From: Centroberyx gerrardi
Lineage: Eukaryota > Chordata > Actinopteri > Beryciformes > Berycidae
NCBI RefSeq assembly: GCF_048128805.1
Contig: NC_136003.1
Location: forward strand, 24,943,340-25,007,339
Length of the DNA: 64,000 bases
Direction of reading: 5' to 3'
Below are positions 31,532 to 57,989 of this stretch, piece after piece. Numbering within the stretch: position 1 is the stretch's first letter; every line of letters begins with the position of its first letter. Under the pieces are notes generated by a model. The model had not been told where the DNA came from and searched no databases. It was given only the letters and a program-made list of their open reading frames with translations. Position numbers and translations under genes: made by a program.

Positions 31532-32794
31532 ACTGCGCTCCAGGCCTGCCTCACACCAAACCGCACCTCCTTCCTCCTCTTCTCATACCTGGTCCTGCCT
31601 CAGTCTCTTACCTGCAAGGCCTCAAATGTATGGGGCTCCTCTAAAACAGATACGGACATGTCACGCTAAGCATACACACCTGTGTACATGTGAAAGATTC
31701 AGACTGATACACCCTCAGTACACACATTAGCTAAGAGACACCTACTTAGAAACCCCCAGGCAACTGACAAAGATTTTACAACCTCTTGATGAAATGTTTT
31801 GTTTTTCTTTGAACATATTCTTAGGAAATCTGCAGAAAAGAAATTTGTAGAATTCTTATCACAATTGGTAGGAATGTTGTATGTGAGATCTCTATTTGTA
31901 CATTCATGGGTGTTTGTGTAAAGTATATCCTCTTCATCATTCAAGGCTGCTGATGGAAGTCTACGTATGTATTACCTGGGCTTAGTGGATCATCAAGGAT
32001 CCATTTCATCAAACTTTCCTCTTTATGTCAAGTTGACTTATAGTTGCACATTGGTCAGGGCTTTTGCTTTGTGTGCAAGTCCTCCCAGTTGTACTGCAGA
32101 GCCTTGGGCCTCACAGATTATATATGATGAATGTTGTAACTGGCTCTACCTGAGCCTCTCTCTGTCCTTTGGCCCAGGCTGGAGCTTTCAGTCCTCACAA
32201 GGTCAGCAGCAGTAGTGCGAGACGCAGTGCCATAGGTCACCGCGCGAAGGGAGGAAGGAATGTTTTTTTAAAAGGACACCTAAAAAGGTTTTGTAAATGG
32301 TTAGTTGGATCTAGACCTAGTCAGAGATTCATATGATGGTTTAATGGTGCTTTCCATTCCAGTACTTAATATAGTTCTTAATTTCGCTTTTCCATTTGAG
32401 TTTCACAGTGTAATATTACAAAATAATTGTGTATTGTATCATACAGAAGTGTAACATGTCCAGCCAGCCTGATTTTTATTCTATGGATTTGAGGTTATAA
32501 GGTTTGACTAAATATTTTGTGAACGAAAAAAATGCAAGTTGAGCAGGACATGCCCCAGGCACACACACCCTCACACTTACTCAAGCACACACACACACAC
32601 AGATACAGACTGTGTGGTCACTGATCTATTTAGTTTGATCAACCTCAGCTCTCAGTACTGTTAGTCAACAGATACTTTTAGATAACAGGTGACTCAAATA
32701 CTGCCACTGTGAGGGGCCAGACCCATGGCCCCATCTGCATTTCTCTTGCCCCCCTTAACCCCCACCCCACCTCCCTCCGCTGCTGTCAAAATGA

Positions 32795-33110
32795 TACGGG
32801 TTACCATGTTAAAGGTCATTTTACATAACATACAGTATACAGGCTTGGGACCTTTTTCATCACAGTTCTTAACAGATAATTATGCATATTCCGATCAGCC
32901 TATATTCCACAGTTTGGTGTGGGGCTTTTTTGTAATCTAAAGGTTTGTTTTTGACTTTCCTCATACTTTACACACCCACTGACATACTTTGATCCACAGA
33001 GGCAAACACATGTCAAAATCTGTTGAATGTTGCCTACCCAGAACGATGGCGCAGCCTGGAGGCTGTCAGTCACTCGTATGTTTTGATGTTCTCAGAAAAT
33101 TTGCTCTGCT
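32795..33110. repeat. Dispersed repeat, copy 2 (mate at 27890-28200)
   Basis: See copy 1. This copy lies about 1.3 kb beyond the znf652 stop codon, so it may be transcribed in the 3' UTR. Confidence 0.65.
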
Positions 33111-34141
33111 CAGTTTAAACTAATGAATGGTTCTCTAGTGTAGATATACTGTTGCTAGCACATCATAGGAAATGTGGATAAAAAGCAATGGTTATACAAT
33201 TTCTAATACTTGCAATTCTTGTATAGATAAGCATACATGTAATCGAGTCATCGCAAGAAATTACATTTATTAATGTAATGTCTGATTGTCTGAATGTTAT
33301 TTGTTAAAACGGAGCAGAAAAGGCTGGCAAGTATTTGGAATGATTTTTGGTTGCTTGATGGGAGCGGGTTGTTGCCCCCTCACCCAGTCTCAGACTGTTA
33401 TCAGATTAGTGTTTAGGAACAACATTGAGCTTTGTTCATGTGTGAGTGTGTGTGTGTGTGCGAGTGTGAGTGAGCGCGCGCATGTGTCTCTACCAGTCTG
33501 TCTGTCCGGTTGTCCCCGGTGCTCTTGTACCAAAAGCTGCTTTTACACAGTCTGCCCCAATATTTGTGTATTTGGGGATACCTGAGATGGACGATAGCAG
33601 TAAATTTAGCACGACCCTCTTATCTACCGCCTTGACGGTATTTGGTCCTGGAGTGTTTAAGCTCAGTAGCCTAGCTGTCCCTCCTTGTTTGAGACCTACA
33701 ACTATCCTGCCATTTCTGTGGGTCTTAATACCCCCTGCGTTTGCTTATCAACCTGTCCCCTCGGGTTCACTACTGTGCTTCAACATTTTGCAGTATGGAT
33801 CTTTATTTTGTTTTTTGTTTTTTTTTGTCTTTTTTTTTATTTTAAAGCCTTTTCATTTGTGTGTATCCTCTGCACTTTACTGCTGCGTGGGTGAGGCGCA
33901 GGGAAGGGAGGGACTGACAATGCATTGTGGAAGAGAGTGAAGTTTTGGCTGCATGGGAGAGGATGGTGGTGATGACTTTGATGAGCGGATGTTTTTAGGC
34001 AAGGAAAAGGAGGAGAATCCCGAGTGGAGGCGGGTAGTGTGGAAGGGACCATAGCAAGCGAAGGACATTTCTTTTAGTCTGTGCATAATATTGTTTTATT
34101 TTCTACTTTTTAAAAGAAATATACTTTTGCTCCGATATGGG

Positions 34142-34165
34142 ACCCCCCCCCCCCCCCCCCCCCCC
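34142..34165. repeat. Poly-C tract
   Basis: About 24 consecutive C followed by A6. Long homopolymers like this are a frequent site of sequencing-length error. Confidence 0.9.
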
Positions 34166-35000
34166 AAAAAAGTGTGAATGTTCCTCCTGCTTTGGTGATT
34201 TTACACTAGCCCCTCCAAGCTTCATCTGAAATACATTCTTTCGTTTTGTGTTCTCACCGAGTTTCTTCTCTGCCGTGTCCCTGTTGTTTCTTTCAGTTTG
34301 CTGTATGATTCTCCTCCTCTTTTCTTTGTTGTATAGAATGCACTTTCTACTAAAATTCTTGGCTAGTTAAGAAAAAAATAACATTGTATATTCTTTAAAG
34401 ATGTTTTAAAAAAAATCAATATACTTTTTCCCCTTTGTATTTTTAACCACTTAATGTAGCATTGCGTATTTTATTATTGTATCTGGTACAAAATGTGCAG
34501 CTTTATAATGTCCTGGGTTGTCTTTGTTTTTTTTTTTGTAAGTTTTCTGGAGGTTGAGGAGAAATGGAAATGTTGGGCCTTTTTTGATAATGTACATTTA
34601 ACTGACTCTGCTAACTTTGAGAAGTAAAAACAAGTAGCCATGATTATCACATATTTGTGTGCCATTCTTTATCTTCAAATGTACTGTTTGTTTGAACAGT
34701 ACCGTGAACAGTGGCAAACTAAAGCTGAACGAGGAGCAAGTGATCAAACACGGAAAGCAGCGAAATGTGGAATTGTGAACTATGTTTTGTGAAAGTGGGT
34801 CAAAGGGTTCGACTCGACAGTTAGCCACCAAGTTGCTCTTCGTTTTCTGACAAACTGCATTCCAGATGTAATTCCAGCTGGCTGTTGTAATGACACAGAT
34901 TTATTTGGTGGAGGGCCATTAGTTTACTATGTAGGTTCAGTGGGTTCTTCCTTTGATACAGCCTCGAGCCTTGGCAGGGTCAGGCCATGGCATAATTCCC

Positions 35001-37060
35001 CAGACAAAGACCTTGTGTTTGGTTACGCATGATACTCAGGACTCAGCTGCTCTGACCTCTTTATTTTATTTTTTCAGCCTTTTATTGACTGCAGGGAAGT
35101 TTTAGGTCCTCTTCTTCTTGACCACTTCCTGTTCTTTTGACATCACTCCCCCCCCCCAACCCCCCCTCCCCACCCCAAACCCGCCTGGTACTTTTTCCAA
35201 TTCTTCTTTTTATAGCGTTTACGGTATATTCGTGCAGTTGAACTCTGGTGATCTGTGAGAGCCTTGCAGTCAGTCTAAGTGTGTTTCTTTTCACAGGGCA
35301 GTGACCTTAAACATCACTGGCTTTTATCAGGGATTCTCCAGTTGTTTATTGTTTATTTGGATAAATTAGGTCAAGTACACCTCCAGTCTTTTTTATAATG
35401 CTTCTCAGGTAAATTCTACAGATGAGCAGTTGTGTGGAGGTGGAGGTTTGAGACGGTGAAATATCTTCATTTTAGCACCTTTTTTTTTTTTTATCTACGT
35501 GACAAAGGGAAGAGAAGTACTGGTCGGCTTTTTATTGACTGTTTTATATCACACCTACGAGCCGAGAGTTGCACATAATTTCGTACCCTTTCAGACTCTT
35601 TGCAAACAACATATGGTTCGAGTATCCGTGGCACCGATTTGACACATTAAGAGAGTACGCCTCTTGCAAGAGCGTGTAAAGACATTTGCTGTTGCTAGAA
35701 TACCTCCTAAATTGCTGTGTGCTCAACATCACCATAGGCAGGTAATGGTTCAAGCGGAGCACCGGTGAGTCACATAATCCTATGTAGGGTGGCAGAGCGG
35801 GCCGATCGGTAGAGGAAAGTGTGAGTGACTCACTGCTGGTGAGTGGGTGGTCAGGTACCGAGGCTCACTTCACGAGCGGAGGAGAGGAGATAATAACACA
35901 CCGTCTGTACATCTACATTCCCATTTGGGTTTGAAAATAGTCAGCCGCCCCAGCTGTTAGTCATTACGCCTTATGGTGGAGAGGCAGGAGGAGGGGAGGG
36001 AGGCTGCGTCTGTCAGCAGGCAGATAAGGAGAGGAGGGGAGCGCGGCGTGTTTTCAGGCATGTTTTCACCAATCTAAAAAGTTGCTGTGCGGTTCATTTA
36101 TCACAAATGTTTTCGCAAGGTTTTGTCTACTGTGTGGCGGAGAAACAAGAAACCGGCATCAACGCAAATGTTTTGCTGCGTTTAGTCGAGGGGAAACGCC
36201 ACCATGTTTCAGATTTGAAATAATGGAATGTGTGACACTGTATTTATCCCTGTTGTGAAACTGTCTTTTGCCACTTAAAAAGGAGGTCAGAGGTCAGCAT
36301 GCCTGGAGCTGGTATGGATACACAATGTCTTGCTCAAAGACACTTCAGCAGGGGAAGGGGAGGGGGAGGGGGGGGGGGGGTCATCCAGTTTTAGGACAGT
36401 TTTTCTACCCACTAGGCCGCCCTGCTGCTCCTCAGTGCCTCAGGTGGGTTGAACCGGTAAATCTAGATTATTCAGATGTTTTCCAGTGACTGTCTGAACT
36501 TCTAGCCATCGGGCAGCAAAGTAGGCTAAAACAAACCATAAAAGGCATGGCACTTGTAGATATTATTTGACCCAGATCTGTTCAGGAGAAAACATGAACA
36601 ACGTCACACCCAGAAGCGAGACAAGAGTTCATCCCACCCCACAATCAGTGTCACAGCTTTGTACAGCTCCACTGGAAATGGGTGGCTGCCAGCTGGGACG
36701 GTGTTGTGAGCATATATGTTTGCAGCCTGTCTCTGGTCTTCTGTGGTACTTCAGTGGTATTAAGCTTATTAGCTGTAGAAGTGAAGGCAAGGCAAATATT
36801 GAGACAGTCGCCTGACTTGTCTGCTGGCTGATACATTAGGCCTATATTCAGGAAGGCAACTGTATACTTTCTCCTTATCCATCTGCTTTCTTTTCTTTAT
36901 TTCGTTCTTTTTTTATTTCTTTCTTTTTTTTATTTCTTTATCTCTTTCCCTCCTCCCTTCCTCCCTCCCTCCCTCCCTTCCTTCCTTCCTTTCTTCCTTT
37001 TCCACTCTGCTGAGATGACATGCACAATGCTTCCTCCCCTCCTTCCCTCCTGGAGAGACC
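35001..37060. other. Intergenic znf652-phospho1 interval
   Basis: No exon recognised on either strand. It contains a degenerate interspersed element at about 36300-36440, a G-rich run near 36357-36380 and a polypyrimidine stretch with TTCC/TCCC units at about 36890-37000, immediately before the inferred phospho1 promoter. Confidence 0.6.
36300..36440 (+). repeat. Remnant of a common fish interspersed repeat
   Basis: The phrases TGTCTTGCTCAAAGACACTTCAGCAG and CTACCCACTAGGCCGCCCTG resemble a widely scattered teleost repeat whose typical text runs through TTGCTCAAGGACACTTC to a final TGAGCCACNGCCGCCC. The middle is replaced by a G-rich tract. Recognised by pattern only. Confidence 0.45.
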
Positions 37061-37315
37061 GTGAACGCGCTCGGTACTATTAAATGGGCGGGCTCTGAGG
37101 CGCGGTCACGTCCCCAGCAGCACCGGCGGTTTTGACGGTCACATAAAACCACGCGTCCCACCGGAGAACCGGGACAATCTCTCTTCTCTTAGAGACCCGA
37201 GCGGAGCTGACCGGGAACAGCTTGTGGACCTTGTGCGACGGATCCAGTTCCGGTGATATATTTTGCTCTTTTGTAGCCTAAGCCAGTAAAAAAATATCCA
37301 ACTTTGTTCCATTGA
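37061..37315 (+). promoter_or_regulatory. phospho1: Probable phospho1 promoter and non-coding exon
   Basis: This is a CpG-rich block in AT-rich flanks. It has TATTAAATGGGCGGG at about 37078 (an AT-rich TATA-like stretch abutting a GC box) and a candidate donor TTGA|GTAAGC at 37315/37316. Possible further non-coding exons lie at about 38332 (acceptor TTTTTAG) and 39070 (acceptor TTTCCCAG). The assignment to phospho1 is by position. Confidence 0.4.
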
Positions 37316-37840
37316 GTAAGCTATAGGCGCACTGCATTATTGTTGTTGTGTGTCTGCGGGCTGGACCAAGACCAGCTGGCAGACTGACAAATTATTTTCA
37401 GGCAGGGTTACCTGATCTCATTGTTTGGCATTTCTTTGAAAATTGCCCTTCCGAAAAATAACCTAGATTGCTTGATTGCTATGGGTTCTGTGGTAGGCTA
37501 CTAATTAGTGACCTATATTGTCCTTATTGTATCCTACTTTATGGTATTTTTTTAAATCTCCTATACTATCTTTGTAATATTATGATATTATCCCTATATG
37601 GACATATAGTGTGTCTGTGCTACTAAATAGCGAGTTTATAATGATCTTATCATACTTAAGATATCACTTTATTAATCCCCTTGGGGAAATTCGGGTGCCA
37701 CAGCAGCAACTGGCAGAACAGTACCAGGGGAAAATAAGTACAGAAGATAATAAAGAGAAGAGGTAATAAGATAAAAAATAAAGGTAATGTACATAATATA
37801 AAACTATAGAGACAGTGCTAAATGCAAATAAATGCAAACA

Positions 37841-37858
37841 ATAATAATAAATGCGTAT

Positions 37859-37922
<64 letters not shown>

Positions 37923-37940
37923 ATACGCATTTATTATTAT
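37841..37940. repeat. 100-bp perfect palindrome around (AT)30
   Basis: The left arm (37841-37860) is the exact reverse complement of the right arm (37921-37940). The 60 bases between are uninterrupted AT, so the whole 100 bases are self-complementary. The unique arms read ATAATAATAAATGCGTATCC and its complement. Confidence 0.97.
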
Positions 37941-37943
37941 ATT

Positions 37944-37964
37944 AATGACACTAATTATGTATAT

Positions 37965-38015
<51 letters not shown>

Positions 38016-38027
38016 ATTAGTGTCATT
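37944..38027. repeat. 84-bp near-perfect palindrome with AT core
   Basis: The 27-base left arm (37944-37970) is the exact reverse complement of the right arm (38001-38027). The 30-base core is AT-rich. It begins three bases after the first palindrome ends. Confidence 0.97.
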
Positions 38028-38639
38028 CATTTTTATCTCCTATGGTTATAATATTCGTATTCCTATAAAATCCTGTGGGTGCTTGTAGTGTGATTCAGTA
38101 GTGGTGGCATCACTATAATATACCTGTAATATTCCTATATTGTGGGATTACTGTAGTGCTAATATAGAAGTAGCTACTATAGTTCTTATAACAGTGGATA
38201 GATTGATGATTTTTCTGGAACTAACTGCTACTCTGCAACGTAATTTTCATGTGAAAGCACAATGTTGTCACACGTTGTTGTCTCGTGCGATTCTGTATTG
38301 AGTAAATCGGTTTTTCCCCCCATGCTTTTTAGGCTGCCTTACAGTTTGAAGCCTGCTTGGGATCTGGGTAATGTGCTGCCTGAGACCAGAGATCCACTGC
38401 TGACACACCGACTATTAAAGGTATAGTGTTACAGAGCGGAATATGCTGTATGCATCCTCTATAAACCTGTATATATTATATGTATAGGGTTTAATCAGTT
38501 CATGTCATTTATGGTTGATTGCTTGCTTGCTTGCTTGACCTTTGAATTAGAGGTCACAGGAGCCACTGTGTTTATTCATCACACTGATGTCTGGATTACC
38601 AACAGGCCATGGAGGGCACATGGGCCCAGGAATTTAATT

Positions 38640-38669
38640 GAATTACAAATGTAGATACATTTGTAATTC
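38640..38669. repeat. 14-bp perfect hairpin
   Basis: GAATTACAAATGTA (38640-38653) pairs exactly with 38656-38669 around a two-base GA spacer. Confidence 0.9.
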
Positions 38670-39180
38670 AGTTGTAAATTTGCACTCATGAAGAAGGGGG
38701 GGGGGGGGCATAGAGCATGGTTACCTTGGGGCTGTAAACGGGATAATCCTGTTAATGTTATAATCACATTTCACAATAGTTTTATAGTTTTCACCCCTAG
38801 TTGTTGGGGTATGTTGATGTGGCTCAGCACCCCCACCCCACCCCACCCCACCCGCCTGCTGGATGCTGTCTTGATTCCTCCAGGTTGAAAAAGGCTGCAG
38901 GCTGTTATTCGCTACCTTTTTTTTTTTTTTTTTCCCATGCCCTCGTCTGATTCTGATAATATCCAAATTATGTCAGTAGTTTTGTCTATTTCTCATCTTA
39001 AATCCGTCCCTATGATTCTGTCTCCATCACTCCCCCCTCCCTGTCTATTTATACACTAATGTTTCCCAGAAGGCCAACCTTGGTAGCCTCCACCTTGCGT
39101 GGGATGCTGGAGAGCGGGGGAGCAGGAGTGGAGTGTTTTGATGCCACTTGGCAACAGTAACAGGTGTGGCACAGTCAGTC

Positions 39181-40035
39181 ATGGGGGACTCTATCTTCAA
39201 CTGCTGTTATGTCCCACCCCATCCCCCAGGCGAGGAGGAACCCCCGCGATCCAGACGTTCAGAAAACATGGCCTCCCACTCGGCCCAGATCTCCTCCGAC
39301 AAGCGCTTCCTCATCTTCTTCGACTTTGACGAGACCATCGTGGACGAGACCAGCGATGACATGGTGGTGCAGACCGCCCCGGGGCAGCACCTGCCGGGCT
39401 GGCTGAAGGACACCTACCAGCCCGGCCGCTACAACGAGTACATGCAGCGCGTGCTGGCCTACCTGGCGGAGCAGGGCGTGACCGAGAGCAACATCCGCGC
39501 CGTCATGGAGAAGATCCCCGCCACGCCGGGCATGCCGACCCTCTTCCAGTTCCTCCGCACGCGCCCGCCGCAGGACTTTGAGATCGTGCTGCTGTCCGAC
39601 GCCAACTCCTTCTTCATCGAGTCGTGGCTCCGCCGGGCGGGGGCCCGCCAGCTCTTCCACAGGGTCTTCACCAACCCGGCCACCTTCAACAAGGACGGGC
39701 GGCTGGTGCTGCGCCCCTTCCACTCCCACGACTGCCAGCGGTGCCCCGAGAACATGTGCAAGCAGGCGGTGGTGCGGGACTACGTGACCCGCAGGACGCA
39801 GGAGCGCGGCCGGCCGTACCAGAGGGTCTTCTACGTGGGCGACGGTGCCAACGACTTCTGCCCGGCGCTGGCCCTGGGGCCCCGGGACGTGGCCTTCCCG
39901 CGGCGGGACTTCCCCATGCACCGGCTGATCACGGAGACCCACGAGGCCATGCCGGGGGAGTTCAAGGCTGTCACGGTGCCGTGGGTCAGCGCGGAGGAGG
40001 TGGTGCAGCGTCTCAGGAAGCTGGTGGCAGAGTAG
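39181..40035 (+). CDS. phospho1: Phosphoethanolamine/phosphocholine phosphatase 1
   Basis: A single coding exon of 284 residues. The first in-frame ATG is at 39181; the GTG/TTG-type upstream start is not used. PHOSPHO1 is a HAD-superfamily enzyme of matrix vesicles. It releases phosphate from phosphoethanolamine and phosphocholine to start bone and cartilage mineralisation. The catalytic HAD motif DFDETIVDE is at residues 48-56, with Asp48 the nucleophile and Asp50 the acid/base. Other family marks are LLSDAN (motif II), RPFHSHDCQRCPENMCK and FYVGDGANDFCP (motif III/IV). Human PHOSPHO1 is 267 residues. The fish protein has a longer N-terminus, and Met30 (MASHSAQ) aligns with the start of the shorter mammalian form, so a second start is possible. 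Third codon positions are almost all G or C. Confidence 0.97.
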   Translation: MGDSIFNCCYVPPHPPGEEEPPRSRRSENMASHSAQISSDKRFLIFFDFDETIVDETSDDMVVQTAPGQHLPGWLKDTYQPGRYNEYMQRVLAYLAEQGVTESNIRAVMEKIPATPGMPTLFQFLRTRPPQDFEIVLLSDANSFFIESWLRRAGARQLFHRVFTNPATFNKDGRLVLRPFHSHDCQRCPENMCKQAVVRDYVTRRTQERGRPYQRVFYVGDGANDFCPALALGPRDVAFPRRDFPMHRLITETHEAMPGEFKAVTVPWVSAEEVVQRLRKLVAE

Positions 40036-40260
40036 AAGTGAAGAGGTGGAGGAAACACAGAGGAGAGAGATATAGGGGATAAGGGGCCAGATTTAGTAAT
40101 GTAGACCTACACTGCCACACACACACACATATCAAGACACTTGGAGCTATATTCTCAGGTACAATCCCACACAAGCTGATGATCACACTCATTTCAAAAG
40201 CTATAAAACAATAAAGTTGTCTGCTCAGTGAATAAACAACATTGTTCCCCCGGCTTGGCT
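40036..40260 (+). terminator. phospho1: phospho1 3' UTR with candidate poly(A) signals
   Basis: AATAAA occurs at 40210-40215 and 40231-40236, about 180-200 bases after the stop. Another AATAAA with GT-rich downstream sequence lies at 41007-41012, so a longer 3' UTR is possible. Confidence 0.45.
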
Positions 40261-41540
40261 CTGTGCCATCCAGCCCTGTCCCAGTCCAGCTTCTCACGTT
40301 TTGGTCCAGAGGTCACTCTGCAGACAGAGGCCCTTAACAACATCACCAGGTTAATTATTATGGAGACCAGCCAGCTGCCGCTGTCACTGTTATTCACTGT
40401 ATCAGGACAGTACTGATTAATCCAATGCTATGATATATGGAATGATGTGGAAGAAAAGGATATGGTAATCATTAACTGAATAGGTGATAGTGAGTGTATT
40501 TTATTTTGTTTTGTTTTAAGTGAAGATCCCCTCATATGCTTCGGCAAAAGCCTCATTACTTTTTATCAAGTGTTAAACTGGGTCAGTAGGGCAACAATCC
40601 TTTTTAATTGCCTTAATATGTTAAAAACAAAAATATTTCCTTATGTACAATAATAATGACAACCAACTGATGGGTTGCTATTGAATAATAGAGAGAGCAA
40701 TAGGGTGTGTTTTATAAATTGCACTTCTTTTAAATGTCAAGTCTTAAATTAACTACGTAAATGAAATTAGAGTAACACTGCCATCTGATGGTAGGTCTGA
40801 ATACTCAGTGGGGATTTCAATAAGCCCAAGATGACCAAACTACAGTATTTATATCAACAAATGTGTCAGAGAAGAATCAATCTATAATTTGAAAATGTAT
40901 GAGTATTGTTTAAATGTGTATGTTTGTATGTTACTTGTTTATCCGTCTGTTTTGTGTTGTTACTTTGTAGGCCAGGCCTACTTAGGAATCTATTAACACC
41001 AGCAGGAATAAAGCCATCAACTGAAATGCTGCCTGTGTCTGAATTTACTGTCAAACCTCGTTACACATCATTGACAAAGATCAATTCAGAAAGCATGTTG
41101 CTTACATATAACATGCTGCCTTTTGTAACCCAGCTAGCCAAGGCAGGCCACATTTCACACTGAACATTTAATACTTATTATTATACATATTCATCAACCA
41201 CCAGCCAATCTACCTGTTTACCACTGTCTGATAAGATGCACATGCCCTCTTCCCTGGGGTCTGAAGGTAATAGTTCTTGGCTAAGCCTCCTATCTGGCTC
41301 TATCCATTATGTTCATCCATATGTCATGCAAAAATGCCAGATGGGTGATCCAGTGTAGTGACATGACAAGACAATGACTGAAATCCATGAGAAGTCAACG
41401 CTGATTTATACAAATTAGTAAACTATATGTGTAATGATGAATTAAAAAAGTTTCTGAAGTAAGGCTAACATTGAGCAATAAGGCTTGAAGGGCCTCAGAA
41501 AGAGAATTTGGGACCGTGGGATTATAAGGTTTCGTGTGAC

Positions 41541-41580
41541 ATTTGGTTTCCCTATTTGGTTTCCCATTTGGTTTCCCTAT
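41541..41580. repeat. Tandem repeat, about 13-bp unit, three copies
   Basis: The unit ATTTGGTTTCCC(T) repeats three times in direct succession, with small length differences between copies. Confidence 0.85.
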
Positions 41581-41984
41581 TAATGCTGCTCTACAAATAG
41601 ATCTTCACCTGAGGGTCAAATTTGATTTTTCAAAATGTTTATTTCATGTGTCAATAATGCCAATAACTAAGTTTCTATCTCTGAAAATGCCCACATTTCT
41701 AGACATTTACATGCATTTGCTGCCCCTGATCTGGCCAGTTGAAACTATTTCTTAATGTTCAGCACTATGGGAATTGCATGCAGCTAAACTAACTAGACAA
41801 AATTAAACTTGAGTAATGTAGACTGAACTAAAAACCAAACCTAAATTTACTGGACTAAATTATATGAAATCAGACTGAACACACACGCACACAGACACAG
41901 ATCTATATATAGGCCTGCATATTATATATAATTTTGTTAGGCACTTTTCAATTTTCATGTAGGCTGTTTATAAGCGTTTCGTTT

Positions 41985-41985
<1 letters not shown>

Positions 41986-42019
<34 letters not shown>

Positions 42020-42045
42020 ACGCACGCACACGCACACACACACAA
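41986..42045. repeat. (CA)n / (CACG)n compound microsatellite
   Basis: A CA run followed by mixed CACG and CA units, then GA repeats. Confidence 0.9.
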
Positions 42046-42399
42046 AGAGAGAGAGATCTATAGGCAATACAGGCAAATCCAAAAATCTATCGGCGATATA
42101 GGCAAATCCTACAACGTATATTATTGCCAGAACACCTTCAAGGGTCCTTAGTCATCCAATTTTATTATGTGACCCACAACTGACATACTTCAATTTGGTA
42201 TTGGTATTTGGGTTCCAGTTCTTGTTTGGGTGAGAAGGGATAAAGCTGTTGATGTCCTGGAAAATAAATGTACACTTTTAGGATTTTGGAAATGCTAGGA
42301 TTTGTGATAGGATTTAGTTTGCTTTAATGAAAGAAAGGATAATTATGCTGTGTACCGAAAATTATCTGTTGTCCACATGCCGCAGCAATAGGGGCGGTA

Positions 42400-42576
42400 G
42401 TGAGTCTTAAAGTTGGATGCTAACCGCCATTAAAAGAATAGAGTAAGAAAAGCCGGAACTAGTGCTTCGTGCGCATGGCGGTATTTGGAAAATTATATCT
42501 TATATTTTGAATAAACACCCAACTTTTCCCGTGTTTTGAAAGCATATTTGGATAACTACATTGTAACGAAATCCAG
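42400..42576 (+). promoter_or_regulatory. eftud2: eftud2 promoter and non-coding exon 1
   Basis: An ETS-type core (GCCGGAAC) lies at 42452-42459 and a GCGCATGGCGG stretch just after. A donor (CCAG|GTGAGT) at 42576/42577 ends the inferred first exon. TATA-less, as expected for a housekeeping splicing factor. Start of transcription not determined. Confidence 0.55.
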
Positions 42577-43512
42577 GTGAGTGTGTTTTGCATCTTTCAT
42601 CTTGCAGTCCAATACATAAAGCTATCGTTACAGCGTTTAAACTCGGCAACAACGCAACTCAAACGTCGCCTTGAAGTCATTCATTTCAGTGCTTGTTAGC
42701 TAGCATGCTAGTCACCTTGCTAACGTGTCAAAAGCAGTTGATAGTCATTGAAAACAGTGTGCTCCTAAAAATTACGATCATAAGCGGTCGAGATGTCAGT
42801 CTCAACTTTTCTGTGTTACTTGGAAAACAGCTGTAAATTAATTGAAGTGTGGTGGTGCATATATCAAATACAATGTTAGCATTAGCTTGAGTCGTATATT
42901 AGTTCTTGCTAGCTAAACCCTATCCCCCATACGTGCTGTTGTCGTATAGAAAGAACATCACGCAAAACTTCATTAAATAATCGGGCTATTTAATGTTGCT
43001 TTGCATATCATGTTACGAATAGTTATGGTCTATTGCATGCGACGGCATGCAAATGACCCATGTATAAGTCGCACTTAATTAAATACATTTTCAACTTGTA
43101 GAATTGGTTCACACTGCTCGCTACCGTCCACCACGGTGTATTTTGGTGAAGAAGATTGTAAGTTTTTAAGTGAAATCCTATGGAAGTAATCGCTCCCCTG
43201 TGTATTGGATACACGCCGAATTGAAGATTAGCTACTATTCATTCTTTAAGTCATGTTCTACAACCTGTGTACTTTTGCCAATATGTAAGACAATAGTAAA
43301 CTGCGAGATTTTTACATGGAGTTTGGCGTGTTGTTCTCTACATACCAAAGAAAATGGCACGCATCAGGTCTAGTATTTCAACTTAAGTGTTGTGTGTCAT
43401 GCATTGGTCTGTTGGCCTTGAACTCTGTTAATATATTGGCTTTTGCTAATGTTAGAAAACCCACTAACATATAAATAACCATTAATAAACAGACTTTCAC
43501 CCCTTGTCTCAG
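42577..43512 (+). other. eftud2: eftud2 5' UTR intron
   Basis: Intron between the non-coding first exon and the acceptor (CTTGTCTCAG) 11 bases before the ATG. No embedded gene seen. Confidence 0.7.
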
Positions 43513-43523
43513 CTCTCTACAAG

Positions 43524-57989
<14,466 letters not shown>

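Larger units (their letters stand above)
31532..35000 (+). other. znf652 3' UTR and flank
   Basis: No coding signal. The znf652 mRNA probably has a long 3' UTR here, as the human gene does, but I could not fix its poly(A) site. It holds the second copy of a dispersed repeat (32795-33110) and a 25-base C run at 34143-34165. Confidence 0.5.
37316..39069 (+). other. phospho1: Probable phospho1 5' UTR intron(s)
   Basis: No coding signal. The stretch is dominated by AT-rich DNA and two large palindromes (37841-38027). A small hairpin lies at 38640-38669, with a G run at 38697-38708, CCCCA repeats at 38828-38853 and a T17 run near 38918. Confidence 0.5.
40261..42390. other. Intergenic phospho1-eftud2 interval
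   Basis: No exon seen. It holds a short tandem repeat of ATTTGGTTTCCC at 41541-41580 and a CA-rich microsatellite with CG interruptions at 41986-42045. Confidence 0.6.

Noticed and set aside
37664-38051. Ile-Tyr repeat open frames
   Set aside because: Pure products of the AT dinucleotide palindromes.
39259-39942. 227-codon antisense frame in phospho1
   Set aside because: Explained by near-saturated G/C third positions of the true sense gene, which remove antisense stops.
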